Origin: Herpetosiphonaceae bacterium
GTDB lineage: Bacteria; Chloroflexota; Chloroflexia; Chloroflexales; Kallotenuaceae
Assembly (NCBI GenBank): GCA_013821605.1
Contig: JACDGP010000039.1
Coordinates: forward strand, 1 to 43,079
Reading direction: 5' to 3'
Length of the DNA stretch: 43,079 bases
In this document: positions 1-8,657 of the stretch, one piece after another
Position numbering within the stretch: the stretch's first letter is position 1
Layout of the letters: every line of letters begins with the position of its first letter
The notes under the pieces: generated by a model
Databases searched by the model: none
Told to the model about the DNA's origin: nothing
The model's input: the letters and a program-made list of their open reading frames with translations, nothing else
Position numbers and translations under genes: made by a program

Positions 1-184
1 TGCTGAAACCGACCTGATCCTGGGTTGTGCGATCTTGGGCATCGAGGGCGGCGAAATCATGGCGCTCTTCCAGCTCGCGATGATGGGCAAGCTGCCGTAT
101 ACCACGCTGCGTGATGCAACCTTCGCTCATCCCACATTGGCCGAGTCGCTCAATAACTTATTCGGACAGTTCGAGGGCGAGTAA
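1..184 (+). CDS. C-terminal end of a pyridine nucleotide-disulfide oxidoreductase (partial)
   Basis: The reading frame is open from base 2 to a TAA at 182-184 and gives the last 60 residues of a protein whose start lies before the window. The text ([15 protein letters not shown], then [12 protein letters not shown], then a [13 protein letters not shown] end) is typical of the dimerisation domain that closes mercuric reductase or dihydrolipoamide dehydrogenase-like flavoproteins. In that family this domain supplies the His-Glu pair to the partner subunit; here the conserved FAHPT stretch is visible. The enzyme would be a cytosolic FAD- and NAD(P)H-dependent reductase. The substrate cannot be told because the FAD-binding and redox-active cysteine regions are outside the window. 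Confidence 0.85.
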   Translation, partial: AETDLILGCAILGIEGGEIMALFQLAMMGKLPYTTLRDATFAHPTLAESLNNLFGQFEGE

Positions 185-259
185 CTGAGCAGCCGGGTGG
201 CAAGAAAGCAGCCCGGCGCTTGCCGAGCTGCTTTCGCGAACGATGAAAAGGGAGTGTCT

Positions 260-762
260 TTAGAAGCCGCCGGTCCCGTTCGGTGTGCCGTTGCCCGTGG
301 GACCATCATAGCCGGGTTTGCCGGTGCAGAGGTACGAGCCACCACAAGAGCCATTGCTGCCGCTCGTCACGTCAAAGAGGTTCGCCGTGTGGCTGTAGGA
401 ATACGAGCCGTAGGTGACACTGGCCGCGTTGCCCGCCAGCGCATACACACCGGCAATGATCGGCGACGCGACACTGGTGCCGCCATAGACCTGCCAACCA
501 TTGCTCTGATAGGTATCGTAGACTGCTACGCCGGTGCTGGGATTGGCCACAGCTGAGACGTCAGCAATCGTACGCTTGCTGCAACCGGTATCAGTCTGCC
601 AGCTGGGTTTCGGATCATATTTGCTACAACCGCTGCCGGCGCCATTCCACACGGTTTCCGTCCAGCCGCGACCGCCGCTTGAGCCCCAAGGTACGCAGCA
701 TCAAGCACCTCTCGCTGTACGTAAGAGGCCGAGGCTGGACGATGCCACGTAATACTCATCAT
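260..762 (-). pseudogene. Decayed S53 (sedolisin/kumamolisin) protease, C-terminal remnant
   Basis: The frame from about 690 down to 260 encodes the end of an S53 serine-carboxyl protease: GRGWTETVWNG, then DVSAVANPSTGVAVYDTY, the nucleophile motif GGTSVASP, and the usual family ending PGYDGPTGNGTPNGTGGF. Further upstream the frame has an in-frame TGA near 700, and the next recognisable piece (PASASYV, which should lead into a VTAVGGTSL-type strand) lies in another frame, so there is at least one frameshift and one stop. Nothing of the pro-domain or of the Glu/Asp catalytic residues, which need several hundred more residues, is found upstream; the sequence before about 780 is AT-rich and unrelated. 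I read this as the remnant of a secreted protease of normally 500-600 residues. Translation of the intact last 130 residues alone would not give an active enzyme. Confidence 0.75.
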
Positions 763-946
763 TGAGTCGTATAGTGTGTAACCCTTGAGTGTAAAACACT
801 ATAATATAAGGCCATACGGCCGGTCAATCACCCACTGGCCGTATTCTAAGCAGTAGGTCCCCATCTGCGGTCGTCAAAGGTACTGTGTAGGGTGGGGGTC
901 ACAGGGTGATCTCTTGCTGTGTCGCGTATTAACGATACGGGTGGTG

Positions 947-975
947 CTGGCATGCCCACCCTAATCTGCTACAAT
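947..975 (+). promoter_or_regulatory. Putative promoter giving a leaderless transcript
   Basis: CTGGCA (947-952) and TACAAT (970-975) are separated by 17 bases and resemble sigma-70 -35 and -10 boxes. Transcription would begin at about 982, at or one base before the ATG of the lipoprotein gene at 983. No Shine-Dalgarno sequence is visible before that ATG, which agrees with a leaderless message. This is a motif match only. Confidence 0.4.
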
Positions 976-982
976 CAAGCTC

Positions 983-1504
983 ATGCTCAAGCTTGGTCAC
1001 GCAATACATTGTCTGCTGCCTGCACTACCGCTCCTCCTGCTACTGACTGCCTGTGACCCATCGATATTTGGTCAAACTGCCGGTGGGCTTGCGGGTACCT
1101 CAGCTTCATCCTTGCCCGATCCGTGTTCCTTGCTGACATCTACTGAGGTGCTACGTGCGCTCGGGCAGCCGCTTACCGATCCAACCGTTGAGCAGGAATT
1201 AGGGGATGCGGAATGCACCTATGAAACGCCGGCGGCGCCAGGTGAACCGGCGGTGGTCATTGAGTTAACCAAGGTCAATGCGCAGAATGCGACCTTTGGC
1301 CAGCGCGTGCAGTTTTTTCGAACAGAAGGTGCCAAGCCCATCTCCGGCATCGGGCCAGAAGCCTATGCCCTTGCCGGCCACATCCTGACCTACAAGCCCG
1401 GCGTCATTCTTTTCGTCAGCGTGGCCGACGGACGGAGTAATGACCAGCAATTATTGCAGGCGGCTCGTCGCCTCACCGCCACCGTCCTCAACCGTCTACC
1501 TTAG
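983..1504 (+). CDS. Secreted lipoprotein, DUF3558-like
   Basis: The 173-residue product begins with a lipoprotein signal peptide: a leucine-rich core and the lipobox LLTAC with the cysteine near residue 24. After a short Gly/Ser linker the mature part starts with PDPCSLLTSTEVLRALG, followed by a second cysteine in the phrase DAECTYE and a late GIGPEAYAL segment. That order (DPCSLLT, a second Cys 40-50 residues later, then GlGd-type text) is what I recall of DUF3558-like lipoproteins of Gram-positive bacteria, so a disulfide-bonded small extracellular domain is likely. No catalytic residues are evident. The MFS gene starts 14 bases after the stop, so the two may be co-transcribed. Function is unknown. 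Confidence 0.7.
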   Translation: MLKLGHAIHCLLPALPLLLLLTACDPSIFGQTAGGLAGTSASSLPDPCSLLTSTEVLRALGQPLTDPTVEQELGDAECTYETPAAPGEPAVVIELTKVNAQNATFGQRVQFFRTEGAKPISGIGPEAYALAGHILTYKPGVILFVSVADGRSNDQQLLQAARRLTATVLNRLP

Positions 1505-1518
1505 TCAACGGAGTCTCC

Positions 1519-2760
1519 GTGGAAGTCGAAACACCGGCGTCAAGCCCAGTGGTCGAGCATTCTGGCTGGCGAGCTGGGCTGAATCGCAATGTCATCGTGC
1601 TCGGGCTGGTCAGCTTATTCACCGACATCAGCAGCGAAATGCTGGTCCCGATCCGCTTCTTGTTTCTAGTCAATTGGATGGGCACGCCGCTGGTGCTCGC
1701 ATCGCTGATCGAAGGGCTGACCGAAGCCGCCTCGAGCCTTTTGAAAGTGGGGGTCGGCAAGCGCACTGATCGCGTGCAGCGGCGCACACCGATGATCCTG
1801 CTCGGCTATAGCTTGAGCAATCTCGCCAAACCGTTGATCGGCTGGGTTCCATCCTGGCAGCCGGCACTTGGCCTTCTGCTGACGGATCGGATAGGCAAGG
1901 CTATTCGTGGTGCCCCACGCGATACCATGATCGCTGACAGCGTTCCAGCCCGCTACCGGGGCAAAGCCTTTGGCTTTCACCGCAGTATGGACACTGCCGG
2001 AGCAGCCCTTGGCCCGCTCCTGACCGCTCTCATTCTGAGCCGCACCAGTGGCAGTCTCCCAGGTGTCTTCAAATGGACGCTTGTGCCGGGCGTGCTCGGC
2101 ATCCTGATCATTCCGTTGTTTCTGCGCGAAAAGCCGCGTGAAGCGAGCACTGTCCCCAAAGCTGCGGCGCAGGTGGACGTGCCAGCAACGCCGCTCGGTC
2201 GTCGCTTCTGGACGTTTACGCTGATCTGGGCGCTCTTCTCGCTCGGCAATTCGTCCGACTCGTTTATCTTCTTGCGCAGTGTTGATATTGATGCGCAACT
2301 GATTCGGCTGCCCCTGTATTACGCCGCGATGAATGTGACCTACGCGCTCTTAGCCACCCCTTTGGGTGCATTAAGTGATCGCATTGGCCGCTTGCCGATC
2401 TTGATCTTGAGCCTGGGCGTCTTCGCGCTCGCCTATGCCGGTTGGAACACGGTGACGCAAAGCTGGCAGATCTTGGGGCTATTTTTACTCTACGGATTGT
2501 ATTATGCCGCGACCGAAGGTATTGCACGCGCGTTTGTCGCCGATTTGATTCCGCAAGGACGGCGCGGCGTCGCCTTAGGTTGGTTTACAGCCATGACCGG
2601 CCTCGCCGTTTTGCCGGCCAATCTCGCTGCCGCCTATCTATGGAATCACTTTGGTCATCCCGCCCCGTTCCGGTATGGGGCGCTGCTAGCCGCGATTGCG
2701 GCGATCGCACTGCTGCTGTGTTGGCAAGCGCTGGAACAAAAGCCGGTGCGGGCTGCCTAA
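1519..2760 (+). CDS. MFS transporter
   Basis: The 413-residue product has about 12 hydrophobic segments and the signatures of the major facilitator superfamily. The segment after helix 2 reads KVGVGKRTDRVQRR, the usual loop 2-3 position for the GxxxDRxGRR-type motif, and the second half repeats it as GALSDRIGRLP at about residue 279. The first helix text, LVSLFTDISSEML, and the phrase RGAPRDTMIAD are typical of a subgroup of bacterial MFS proteins often annotated only as MFS transporter. The start is a GTG at 1519 with GGAG six bases before it; there is no earlier in-frame start that does not run into the lipoprotein gene. It would export or import a small molecule across the cytoplasmic membrane by proton exchange; the substrate cannot be deduced. 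Confidence 0.9.
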   Translation: MEVETPASSPVVEHSGWRAGLNRNVIVLGLVSLFTDISSEMLVPIRFLFLVNWMGTPLVLASLIEGLTEAASSLLKVGVGKRTDRVQRRTPMILLGYSLSNLAKPLIGWVPSWQPALGLLLTDRIGKAIRGAPRDTMIADSVPARYRGKAFGFHRSMDTAGAALGPLLTALILSRTSGSLPGVFKWTLVPGVLGILIIPLFLREKPREASTVPKAAAQVDVPATPLGRRFWTFTLIWALFSLGNSSDSFIFLRSVDIDAQLIRLPLYYAAMNVTYALLATPLGALSDRIGRLPILILSLGVFALAYAGWNTVTQSWQILGLFLLYGLYYAATEGIARAFVADLIPQGRRGVALGWFTAMTGLAVLPANLAAAYLWNHFGHPAPFRYGALLAAIAAIALLLCWQALEQKPVRAA

Positions 2761-2978
2761 GCGCAGTAGGTATGCGATTGTGGCGCTACGGTTTTGGCGC
2801 CCAATGCCGCAACTCCTTGGCGTGAAGGCTCCTAATCATCAAAGCGTTACTATAAGACGAGAGCCAACATCATAAGCAAGTCATGTCGGATTCTGGTCAC
2901 GATGCTGCACCATCGCGGAGGCACTCTCCACCGCCTGGGCATGGCACCATGGCCCTTGTCGTTGGGAACGCGAAGCGG

Positions 2979-4052
2979 TTAGGGTGTCTTGAGCCGTGTA
3001 TGGTGTTTCGCGGCATCAACAACCTGCTGGATCGCAGCACTCACGATCTGCGGATGGTCACAGTGGATGCAGTGGTCGCTGTCTTTCGCTATAATCTGGA
3101 TGCTATTCGACGAGAGGCCAGCTTGCTCGTGTTGCATAGCCTGCCACGCCTGCTCCAGCTTCGCCGCGACCGCAGCTGTGATGAACGGCGGCTGCTGATG
3201 ATTGCCGGCCGTCAGGACCAGGAGCGGGATGTCACCTAGTGAATGGGAGGCTCGCACCTGTACGGCGCTCGTCTCAAAGTCCTGGCCCTCAGGATTATCC
3301 GGCGAGTTGATGGGCGATGGGGCCGTCCAGCCTTGCCGATACTGGGTGAGGTCAGGACTTTCGCCTGGCGACGGCGGTGGGATAGCCGCGACCATGCGGG
3401 GCCCCTGATCCGGGTGCGAGGCGTCGACCAAGACGATCCCAGCGACCTCCTTGGGGTACTGGTTGGCAAACAGCCGGACATTCCAGCCGGCAATCGAATG
3501 CCCGACGAGGACATAGGGTCCGGCAAGATGCGCATTGACCAACAAGGTGTGTAAGTCTTTCACCATATCCTGGCTGGTGCGCGGCTTCGGTGCTGGGTCG
3601 CTCAGACCGAGGTTTGCACGATCATAGACACAGACTTGGGTTGCCTTCCCCACCCGGTACTGGACAGCAGCCCACACATCCGACGTATCGCCTGCGCCAG
3701 TATCGAGGATGACTGTTGGCGTGCCGGTGCCGATGCACAAAATGTGGAGCGTCCGACCACCAACATCGATGTTCTTGGCAAACCCGCCTGGTGTTGGCGT
3801 GACCGGCACAGTGCTGGAAGAAGCCGTAGCAACTGTCGTTTCGGCCGTGAGCGTAGGAGGAACCGTGGGTGTCGGCAGCACCACTGTCCGTGTTGGCATG
3901 CTGGTCGGCAGTGGGGCGGTGGTCGGGCTCGAGACAGCCGTGAGGACGGTCGTGGGCTGTGCGGCGACTTGGGGCGTGGCTGGCGTAGTGCCACAGGCTG
4001 CGAGGCCGATGGTCAGGGAAAGCAGGGGAAGCACGAGGAACGGGCGGTGCAT
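2979..4052 (-). CDS. Secreted alpha/beta-hydrolase lipoprotein
   Basis: The 357-residue protein starts with a signal peptide and a lipobox (GLAAC), followed by about 75 residues rich in Thr, Pro, Ala and Val that look like a flexible wall-spanning linker. The catalytic part is an alpha/beta hydrolase: an early oxyanion strand ending in DTGAGDTSDVW, the nucleophile elbow GHSIAGW, the strand IVLVDASHPDQ, and a late histidine in the phrase DSDHCIHCDHP. The start is fixed by AAGGAG seven bases before the ATG. It would act on esters or peptides on the outer face of the membrane. It is transcribed toward the MFS gene, and the next minus-strand gene upstream is the YVTN protein about 200 bases away. 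Substrate unknown. Confidence 0.85.
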   Translation of the reverse strand: MHRPFLVLPLLSLTIGLAACGTTPATPQVAAQPTTVLTAVSSPTTAPLPTSMPTRTVVLPTPTVPPTLTAETTVATASSSTVPVTPTPGGFAKNIDVGGRTLHILCIGTGTPTVILDTGAGDTSDVWAAVQYRVGKATQVCVYDRANLGLSDPAPKPRTSQDMVKDLHTLLVNAHLAGPYVLVGHSIAGWNVRLFANQYPKEVAGIVLVDASHPDQGPRMVAAIPPPSPGESPDLTQYRQGWTAPSPINSPDNPEGQDFETSAVQVRASHSLGDIPLLVLTAGNHQQPPFITAAVAAKLEQAWQAMQHEQAGLSSNSIQIIAKDSDHCIHCDHPQIVSAAIQQVVDAAKHHTRLKTP

Positions 4053-4253
4053 GCGGGATCTCCTTGTGTAACAGGTGGCCAGACGCTGGCGACGTGCGGC
4101 GGCGCAAGAACGGTGTGAGCAGCGACGCCAACGTGTTCGATTCTACGGTATCGCGTCTAATGATACGGCGGCTTCCCCACGACAACCCATAAAAGAAGCG
4201 AAAGGGCGTCCTGCTCCAGCGGAGCTAGCTGTCGCAGTGGGGAATGATTGCTC

Positions 4254-5378
4254 TTATTGCCCGGTGATCACCGAGACCGTGTTGGAGTACTCGTTCGCAG
4301 TATAGACGCGGTCGGGCTCCTCCGGCTTCACCGCGATACCAATCGGGCTCAGCCCGACGGTCACGGTGGCAACGACAGTATTCGTGCGCGTATTGATCAC
4401 CGAGACGGTGCCGTCAAACTGGTTCGTGACATAGGCGCGCTGGTTGTCCGGGTTCACCTTGACATCCACCGGGTTCAGCCCCACCAGGATGATGGACACC
4501 ACGTTATGCGTGCGCGTATTGATCACCGAGACCGTATTGTCGCCTTGGTTGGTGACATAGGCGCGGTGGATCGCGGGGAAGACGTCAACCAGCACTGGAC
4601 CTAACCCTACGGAAATGCTGCCACTCACGGTATTAGTCGTGGTATCCACCACCGAGACCGTACCGTCGTCGACATTCGTGACATAGGCCTCGTGGGCAGC
4701 GCGGTTTAGCGCAACCCCAAGCGGGAACGCCCCCACCGGGATATTCGTCACGACGCTATTGGTGGTCGTATTGAGCACCGTGAGGGTGTTGGAGAACGCC
4801 GTCGTGACATAGGCGCGGTGGGTCCCCTCGTTCACGGCGATGTCGATTGGCCCCGCGTTCACGGGAATGGTGGCGAGGACGCTATTGGTCGTGCCATTGA
4901 GCACCGAGACGGAGGCGCTGGACTCATTCGCGACATAGACGCGATTGGTCTGGTGGTCGACGGCGACCATCTGGGGGGCAACGCCAACGGGAATGGTGGT
5001 GATGACGCGCTGGGTGGTGGTATTGACCACCGCGACGCTGTTGTCGCCAGAGTTCGCGACATAGGCGCGGTGGATGGGGGGGTTCACCTCCACGCCGATG
5101 GGACAGGACCCCACGGGAATGGTGGTGACGCGCGTGGTCGGACGGGCACTGAACGGGCAACTGGTGCCGTTAGGCACCGCCCCCGGTCGGGCGGTGGGCC
5201 AGGCGTGGCTGGAGCGGATGGGACGGGGAGCAGCGCCGGCGGGGAGCACGGTACAGAGGGTGAGCAGCAGGACGAACATGGTGGACACGGGCAGCGAACA
5301 GCGGAAATGGCTTCTCAATATCACCACCACATGAATGCCCAGTTGTCCCTTCCGTCCTCGTGTGTTGATCCGTGGCAT
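4254..5378 (-). CDS. Secreted seven-bladed YVTN beta-propeller protein
   Basis: After a long signal region (basic N-terminus, then a leucine-rich core ending TVLPAGAAP near residue 50) the 374-residue protein is made of seven repeats of about 42 residues. Each carries a variant of HRAYVTNxxDNTVSVINTxTNxVVxTIPVG, with the AYV/VYV strand seen seven times, which matches the seven blades of a YVTN or lactonase-like beta-propeller. Such proteins are extracellular and usually serve as binding scaffolds; no enzymatic residues can be assigned. An in-frame GTG exists at 5387, but GAGG at eight bases before the ATG at 5378 favours the ATG. The gene is divergent from the STAND regulator, and the 12-bp repeats lie between them. 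Confidence 0.85.
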   Translation of the reverse strand: MPRINTRGRKGQLGIHVVVILRSHFRCSLPVSTMFVLLLTLCTVLPAGAAPRPIRSSHAWPTARPGAVPNGTSCPFSARPTTRVTTIPVGSCPIGVEVNPPIHRAYVANSGDNSVAVVNTTTQRVITTIPVGVAPQMVAVDHQTNRVYVANESSASVSVLNGTTNSVLATIPVNAGPIDIAVNEGTHRAYVTTAFSNTLTVLNTTTNSVVTNIPVGAFPLGVALNRAAHEAYVTNVDDGTVSVVDTTTNTVSGSISVGLGPVLVDVFPAIHRAYVTNQGDNTVSVINTRTHNVVSIILVGLNPVDVKVNPDNQRAYVTNQFDGTVSVINTRTNTVVATVTVGLSPIGIAVKPEEPDRVYTANEYSNTVSVITGQ

Positions 5379-5476
5379 GGTCTTCACCTCGTTCGTCGTG
5401 CGTATCGTCTGCTGTCCATTCGTCCGTGCTGCGGTCTCATTGGCCGTTGATTGATAGGGTCATTAGACCATTCAGC

Positions 5477-5543
5477 CGGGTATGACGGGTATGTGTGATG
5501 CATACAAGTAGGCATACAATGACGCATACAAGCGGGCATGCAT
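5477..5543. promoter_or_regulatory. 12-bp iteron cluster in a divergent intergenic region
   Basis: GCATACAA occurs at 5500-5507, 5512-5519 and 5524-5531, with a fourth related copy GCATGCAT at 5536-5543, so the units are spaced by exactly 12 bp. Just before them CGGGTATG occurs twice (5477-5484 and 5486-5493), and its GTATG is the reverse complement of the CATAC core, giving an imperfect dyad around 5489-5505. Regular spacing slightly over one helical turn suggests cooperative binding of a protein on one face of DNA. A TATACT box at 5588-5593 lacks a good -35, so the array may be an activator site for the regulator gene downstream. It is not a CRISPR array: the units are far too short. Confidence 0.6.
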
Positions 5544-5671
5544 CGCGTGGTGCTGAGTAGACCGACCGTTGGCTTGACGCTGCGGCGTATACTGGAGGTG
5601 GGCAGGGCAGCCGCGCCACAGTGCTTGGACAGCCGGTTCCCAGCGCACCTATGTTGCCCCGCGGAGAACTC

Positions 5672-8320
5672 ATGGAGCAATCCTTTTCATTCGGCAGTTG
5701 GCTCCGCCAGCGGCGCAAGATGCTCGACCTGACACAGGCCGAGCTCGCCCAGCAGCTCGGTTGCGCGACCATTACGCTCCAGAAGATCGAGCTAGATGAG
5801 CGCCGTCCCTCGAAGGAGATGGCGGAGCGGTTGGCAGATGTCCTGACGATTCCACCTGCCGAGCGCGCCGCCTTTCTCCAACGCACACGTGGCGAGCTCG
5901 CTGTCGACCAGCTGGTCGTCGCCGCTGTCCAGCCGGCTGCTCCCGCGCCCTGGCGTGACAAGCCCTGCCCCAGCCACCATCTGCCCGTCCCAGCCACGCC
6001 GCTTATCGGCCGCGTGCAGGAGGTGGCGGCGGTCGTAGCACGGCTTCGGGAGCCGAGCCTGCGGCTGCTGACGCTCACTGGTCCGGGCGGGATGGGCAAG
6101 ACCCGCCTCGCCCTGGCTGTCGCCGAGCAGTTCGTTGCCGTCTTTCCGGATGGTGTGACCTTCGTCGCCCTCGCGCCGATCAGTGACCCCGCGCTCGTGA
6201 TTCCCACCATCGCGCAGGCACTGAGAATCCGCGAGACGCGCGACCAGCCGCTGCTCGATCAGTTGGCTGCGGTCCTGCGCCACCATCGGACGCTGCTGGT
6301 ACTCGACAACTTTGAGCAGGTGCTCGCGGCGGCGCCCGACGTCGCCCGCCTGCTGGCTGCTGCACCCCGGCTGCAGGTGCTGGTCACCAGTCGAGCGGCG
6401 CTGCGTCTCTCGGGCGAGCAGGAGTATCCGGTCGCGCCCTTGGCTCTCCCCGACCGCGACCACCTGCCGAACTTGGCGGCGCTCACGCAGTATGATGCCG
6501 TGGCCCTCTTCATCCAGCGCGTCTGTGCTGTCAAGCCCGACTTCGAGGTGACCAACGCGAATGCGCTCGCAGTAGCCGAGATCTGCGCCCGGCTGGACGG
6601 CTTGCCATTGGCGATTGAACTGGCGGCCGCGCGCAGCCGCCTCTTTGCGCCCGCGGCGCTGCTGGCCCGCTTACGGAATCGCTTGCAGTTTTTGACTAGT
6701 GGCGCACGCGACCTGCCGCAGCGCCAGCAGACGATCCGCAACACCATCGCCTGGAGCTATGATCTGCTGGACGCGGCCCACCAGCAGTTCTTCCGGCGCC
6801 TCGCCGTGTTTGTGGGAGGCTGGACACTGGAGGCGGCGGAGACGGTCTGTAATGCCGACGACGCGCTAGGGGTCGATGTGCTGGACGGGCTGACGACCTT
6901 AGTCGAGCAGAGTCTGGTCCGCCAGGTGGATGGCCCCTATGGCGAGCCCCGTTTCCGCCGCCTGGAGACCATCCGCGAGTTTGCACTTGCGCAATTGACG
7001 GCGAGTGGCGAGGCTGGAGCGCTACGGTGGCAGCATGCCAGCTATTGCCTTGCACTCGTTGAGACGGCGGATCTAGAACTGCGTGAGCGCGAGCCGCGGA
7101 TCTGGCTGCAGCGCCTGGAAGCGGAACACGACAATCTGCGGGCGGCCCTCGCCTGGGCCGTGCAAGGGGCGCCAAATCCCGACGCGCCGCTGCTTGATGG
7201 CAGCGCCTCCGGCGAGTTGGGACTCCGGCTGTGCCACGCCCTTTGGGACTTCTGGCGCAGCCGAGGGTACCTGCGCGAGCAACGACAGTGGCTGGCCGCA
7301 GCCCTTGCCAGCACTGCAGGCAACGACCCAGCGCAGCGCCCCCTCCGGATGCGGGCACTGCGGGAAGCTGGCGAACTGGCGGAGGAGGCAGGTGACTGGG
7401 AGCAGGCGCAGGTGTTTTACCAGGAGGAACTGGGGCTGGCACGCACCCTGGGTGACACGCTTGATGCTGCAGAAACCCTCGTCCGGCTCGCACTTCTTGC
7501 GGACGACCAGAGTGATCAGCACGGATCCGCCCGGCTGCTCGACGAGAGTCTCGCGCTCTTCCATGAGATCGGGGCAGCAGCGTGGGGCATACATCCGTTG
7601 CACTACTTTGGCGTCGTCGGCCTCCAGTTGGGTGACTACGCGCGCGCGTTTGCACTGCTCGAAGACAGCCTGGCTCACTTTCAGCGGGTGAATGACCGGA
7701 CAGGCAGCGCCCACGCACTCAGGATATTGGGCACGACGGCGCGCGATCAGGGTGACTATGGGCGGGCCGAAGCATACTTGCTGGAGAGCTTGGCGCTCTT
7801 CCGCGAGGTGGGCGATAGGCCTTGGGTCGCAAGGATCCTCCATGGTCTGGGTGAGACCGCCCTGTTGCAGGAGCAGGATGTGCGCGCCTACGCGTTGGAA
7901 GCGGAGAGCTTGGTGCTTGTGCGGGAACTCGGCGACAAGCTCTTCGCGGCCTGGCCCTTGCTGAACCTGGGCCATATCGCCAAACATCAGGGTGATACGG
8001 TGCAGGCGCGTGCCCACGTAGTGGAAAGTCTGACGATCCTGCACGACGCAGGCAAAGTCTTCGGGATTGCGGCGTGTCTGGCTGGCTTGGCGGGGTGCGC
8101 AGGACGGCAGGATCAGCCGGCGCGAGCGGCGCGGCTCTTTGGCGCGGCGGCGCGGCTGGCCGTTGGGTATGCGCTGGCGCATCGCATCGAACTGGACAGC
8201 GACGTGGCGACGGCCCGGACTTTGATCGACCACGGAGCCTGGGAGGCCGCGTGGGCCGAGGGGCAGGCGCTGACGACTGAGCAGGCGGTCGCCTATGCGC
8301 TCGACGAGGCAGCCTTCTAA
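5672..8320 (+). CDS. HTH-STAND-TPR transcriptional regulator
   Basis: The product (882 residues from the ATG chosen here) has three parts. Residues 8-62 form an XRE-type helix-turn-helix ([18 protein letters not shown] and following). Residues 105-400 are a STAND/NB-ARC-like ATPase with P-loop GPGGMGKT at 137-144, Walker [10 protein letters not shown] around Asp212, a TSR sensor strand and the [12 protein letters not shown] motif. Residues 560-860 are TPR-like helical repeats (several units of GDYxxAxxLLEESL type). Such proteins bind a ligand or partner through the repeats, exchange nucleotide and switch DNA binding. GGAG lies five bases before the ATG at 5672; a longer in-frame start at 5621 has no such site. 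The 12-bp iterons upstream are a plausible autoregulatory site. Target genes are unknown; the divergent YVTN gene is the first candidate. Confidence 0.88.
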   Translation: MEQSFSFGSWLRQRRKMLDLTQAELAQQLGCATITLQKIELDERRPSKEMAERLADVLTIPPAERAAFLQRTRGELAVDQLVVAAVQPAAPAPWRDKPCPSHHLPVPATPLIGRVQEVAAVVARLREPSLRLLTLTGPGGMGKTRLALAVAEQFVAVFPDGVTFVALAPISDPALVIPTIAQALRIRETRDQPLLDQLAAVLRHHRTLLVLDNFEQVLAAAPDVARLLAAAPRLQVLVTSRAALRLSGEQEYPVAPLALPDRDHLPNLAALTQYDAVALFIQRVCAVKPDFEVTNANALAVAEICARLDGLPLAIELAAARSRLFAPAALLARLRNRLQFLTSGARDLPQRQQTIRNTIAWSYDLLDAAHQQFFRRLAVFVGGWTLEAAETVCNADDALGVDVLDGLTTLVEQSLVRQVDGPYGEPRFRRLETIREFALAQLTASGEAGALRWQHASYCLALVETADLELREREPRIWLQRLEAEHDNLRAALAWAVQGAPNPDAPLLDGSASGELGLRLCHALWDFWRSRGYLREQRQWLAAALASTAGNDPAQRPLRMRALREAGELAEEAGDWEQAQVFYQEELGLARTLGDTLDAAETLVRLALLADDQSDQHGSARLLDESLALFHEIGAAAWGIHPLHYFGVVGLQLGDYARAFALLEDSLAHFQRVNDRTGSAHALRILGTTARDQGDYGRAEAYLLESLALFREVGDRPWVARILHGLGETALLQEQDVRAYALEAESLVLVRELGDKLFAAWPLLNLGHIAKHQGDTVQARAHVVESLTILHDAGKVFGIAACLAGLAGCAGRQDQPARAARLFGAAARLAVGYALAHRIELDSDVATARTLIDHGAWEAAWAEGQALTTEQAVAYALDEAAF

Positions 8321-8657
8321 GCAGAACCCATCGCGACGAGGGTCTTGGTTCCATAACACGACTTCTGTCAACCACCCCTGCTGATTTTACCCGCAGACAT
8401 CCAAAATTTGGTTGCATATCATTGGTTTATATCCAGATTATGGAAACCAGATTTTTGCTCGTTTCCTCGTTGTCCCTTTGCTCCGTCCTTGCTAGGATGG
8501 GTCATAGAGCAAGGACACAACGCTATCCTTGGATGGTGCAAGCAACCCAAAATGAGCAACGATCACCAGCGTCTTTCGCACTAGCAGACTGGGTCTGCGA
8601 TACGGGATACGATTCGGCCTACAATACACGTTGTTCCCAATGACGAAAGGTATGGAT
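8321..8657. other. Intergenic region with an inverted repeat and a weak promoter
   Basis: No gene is supported here. GTCCTTGCT (8485-8493) and AGCAAGGAC (8508-8516) form a perfect 9-bp inverted repeat with a 14-base spacer; it has no T tract, so it is not a clear terminator and might be an operator. TACAAT at 8620-8625 could be a -10 box for the glycosidase gene, with only a poor -35; it would place the RNA start about 26 bases before the ATG at 8658. A possible 73-codon frame at 8422-8643 has no recognisable product. Confidence 0.4.

Noticed and set aside
1666-2298. Minus-strand frame opposite the MFS gene
   Set aside because: It is a shadow of the transporter gene; composition is Arg/Gln/His-rich and motif-free.
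5500-5543. CRISPR-like repeat array
   Set aside because: Units are 8 bp with 4-bp gaps at a strict 12-bp phase; there is no spacer length of 30 bases or so, and no cas gene is nearby.
7073-8371. Long minus-strand frames opposite the STAND regulator
   Set aside because: They follow from the GC-rich codon bias of the plus-strand gene, which has clear domains; the reverse translations have no recognisable motifs.
8422-8643. 73-residue frame before the glycosidase gene
   Set aside because: No ribosome site, no family resemblance, and it covers the inverted repeat and the -10 box.
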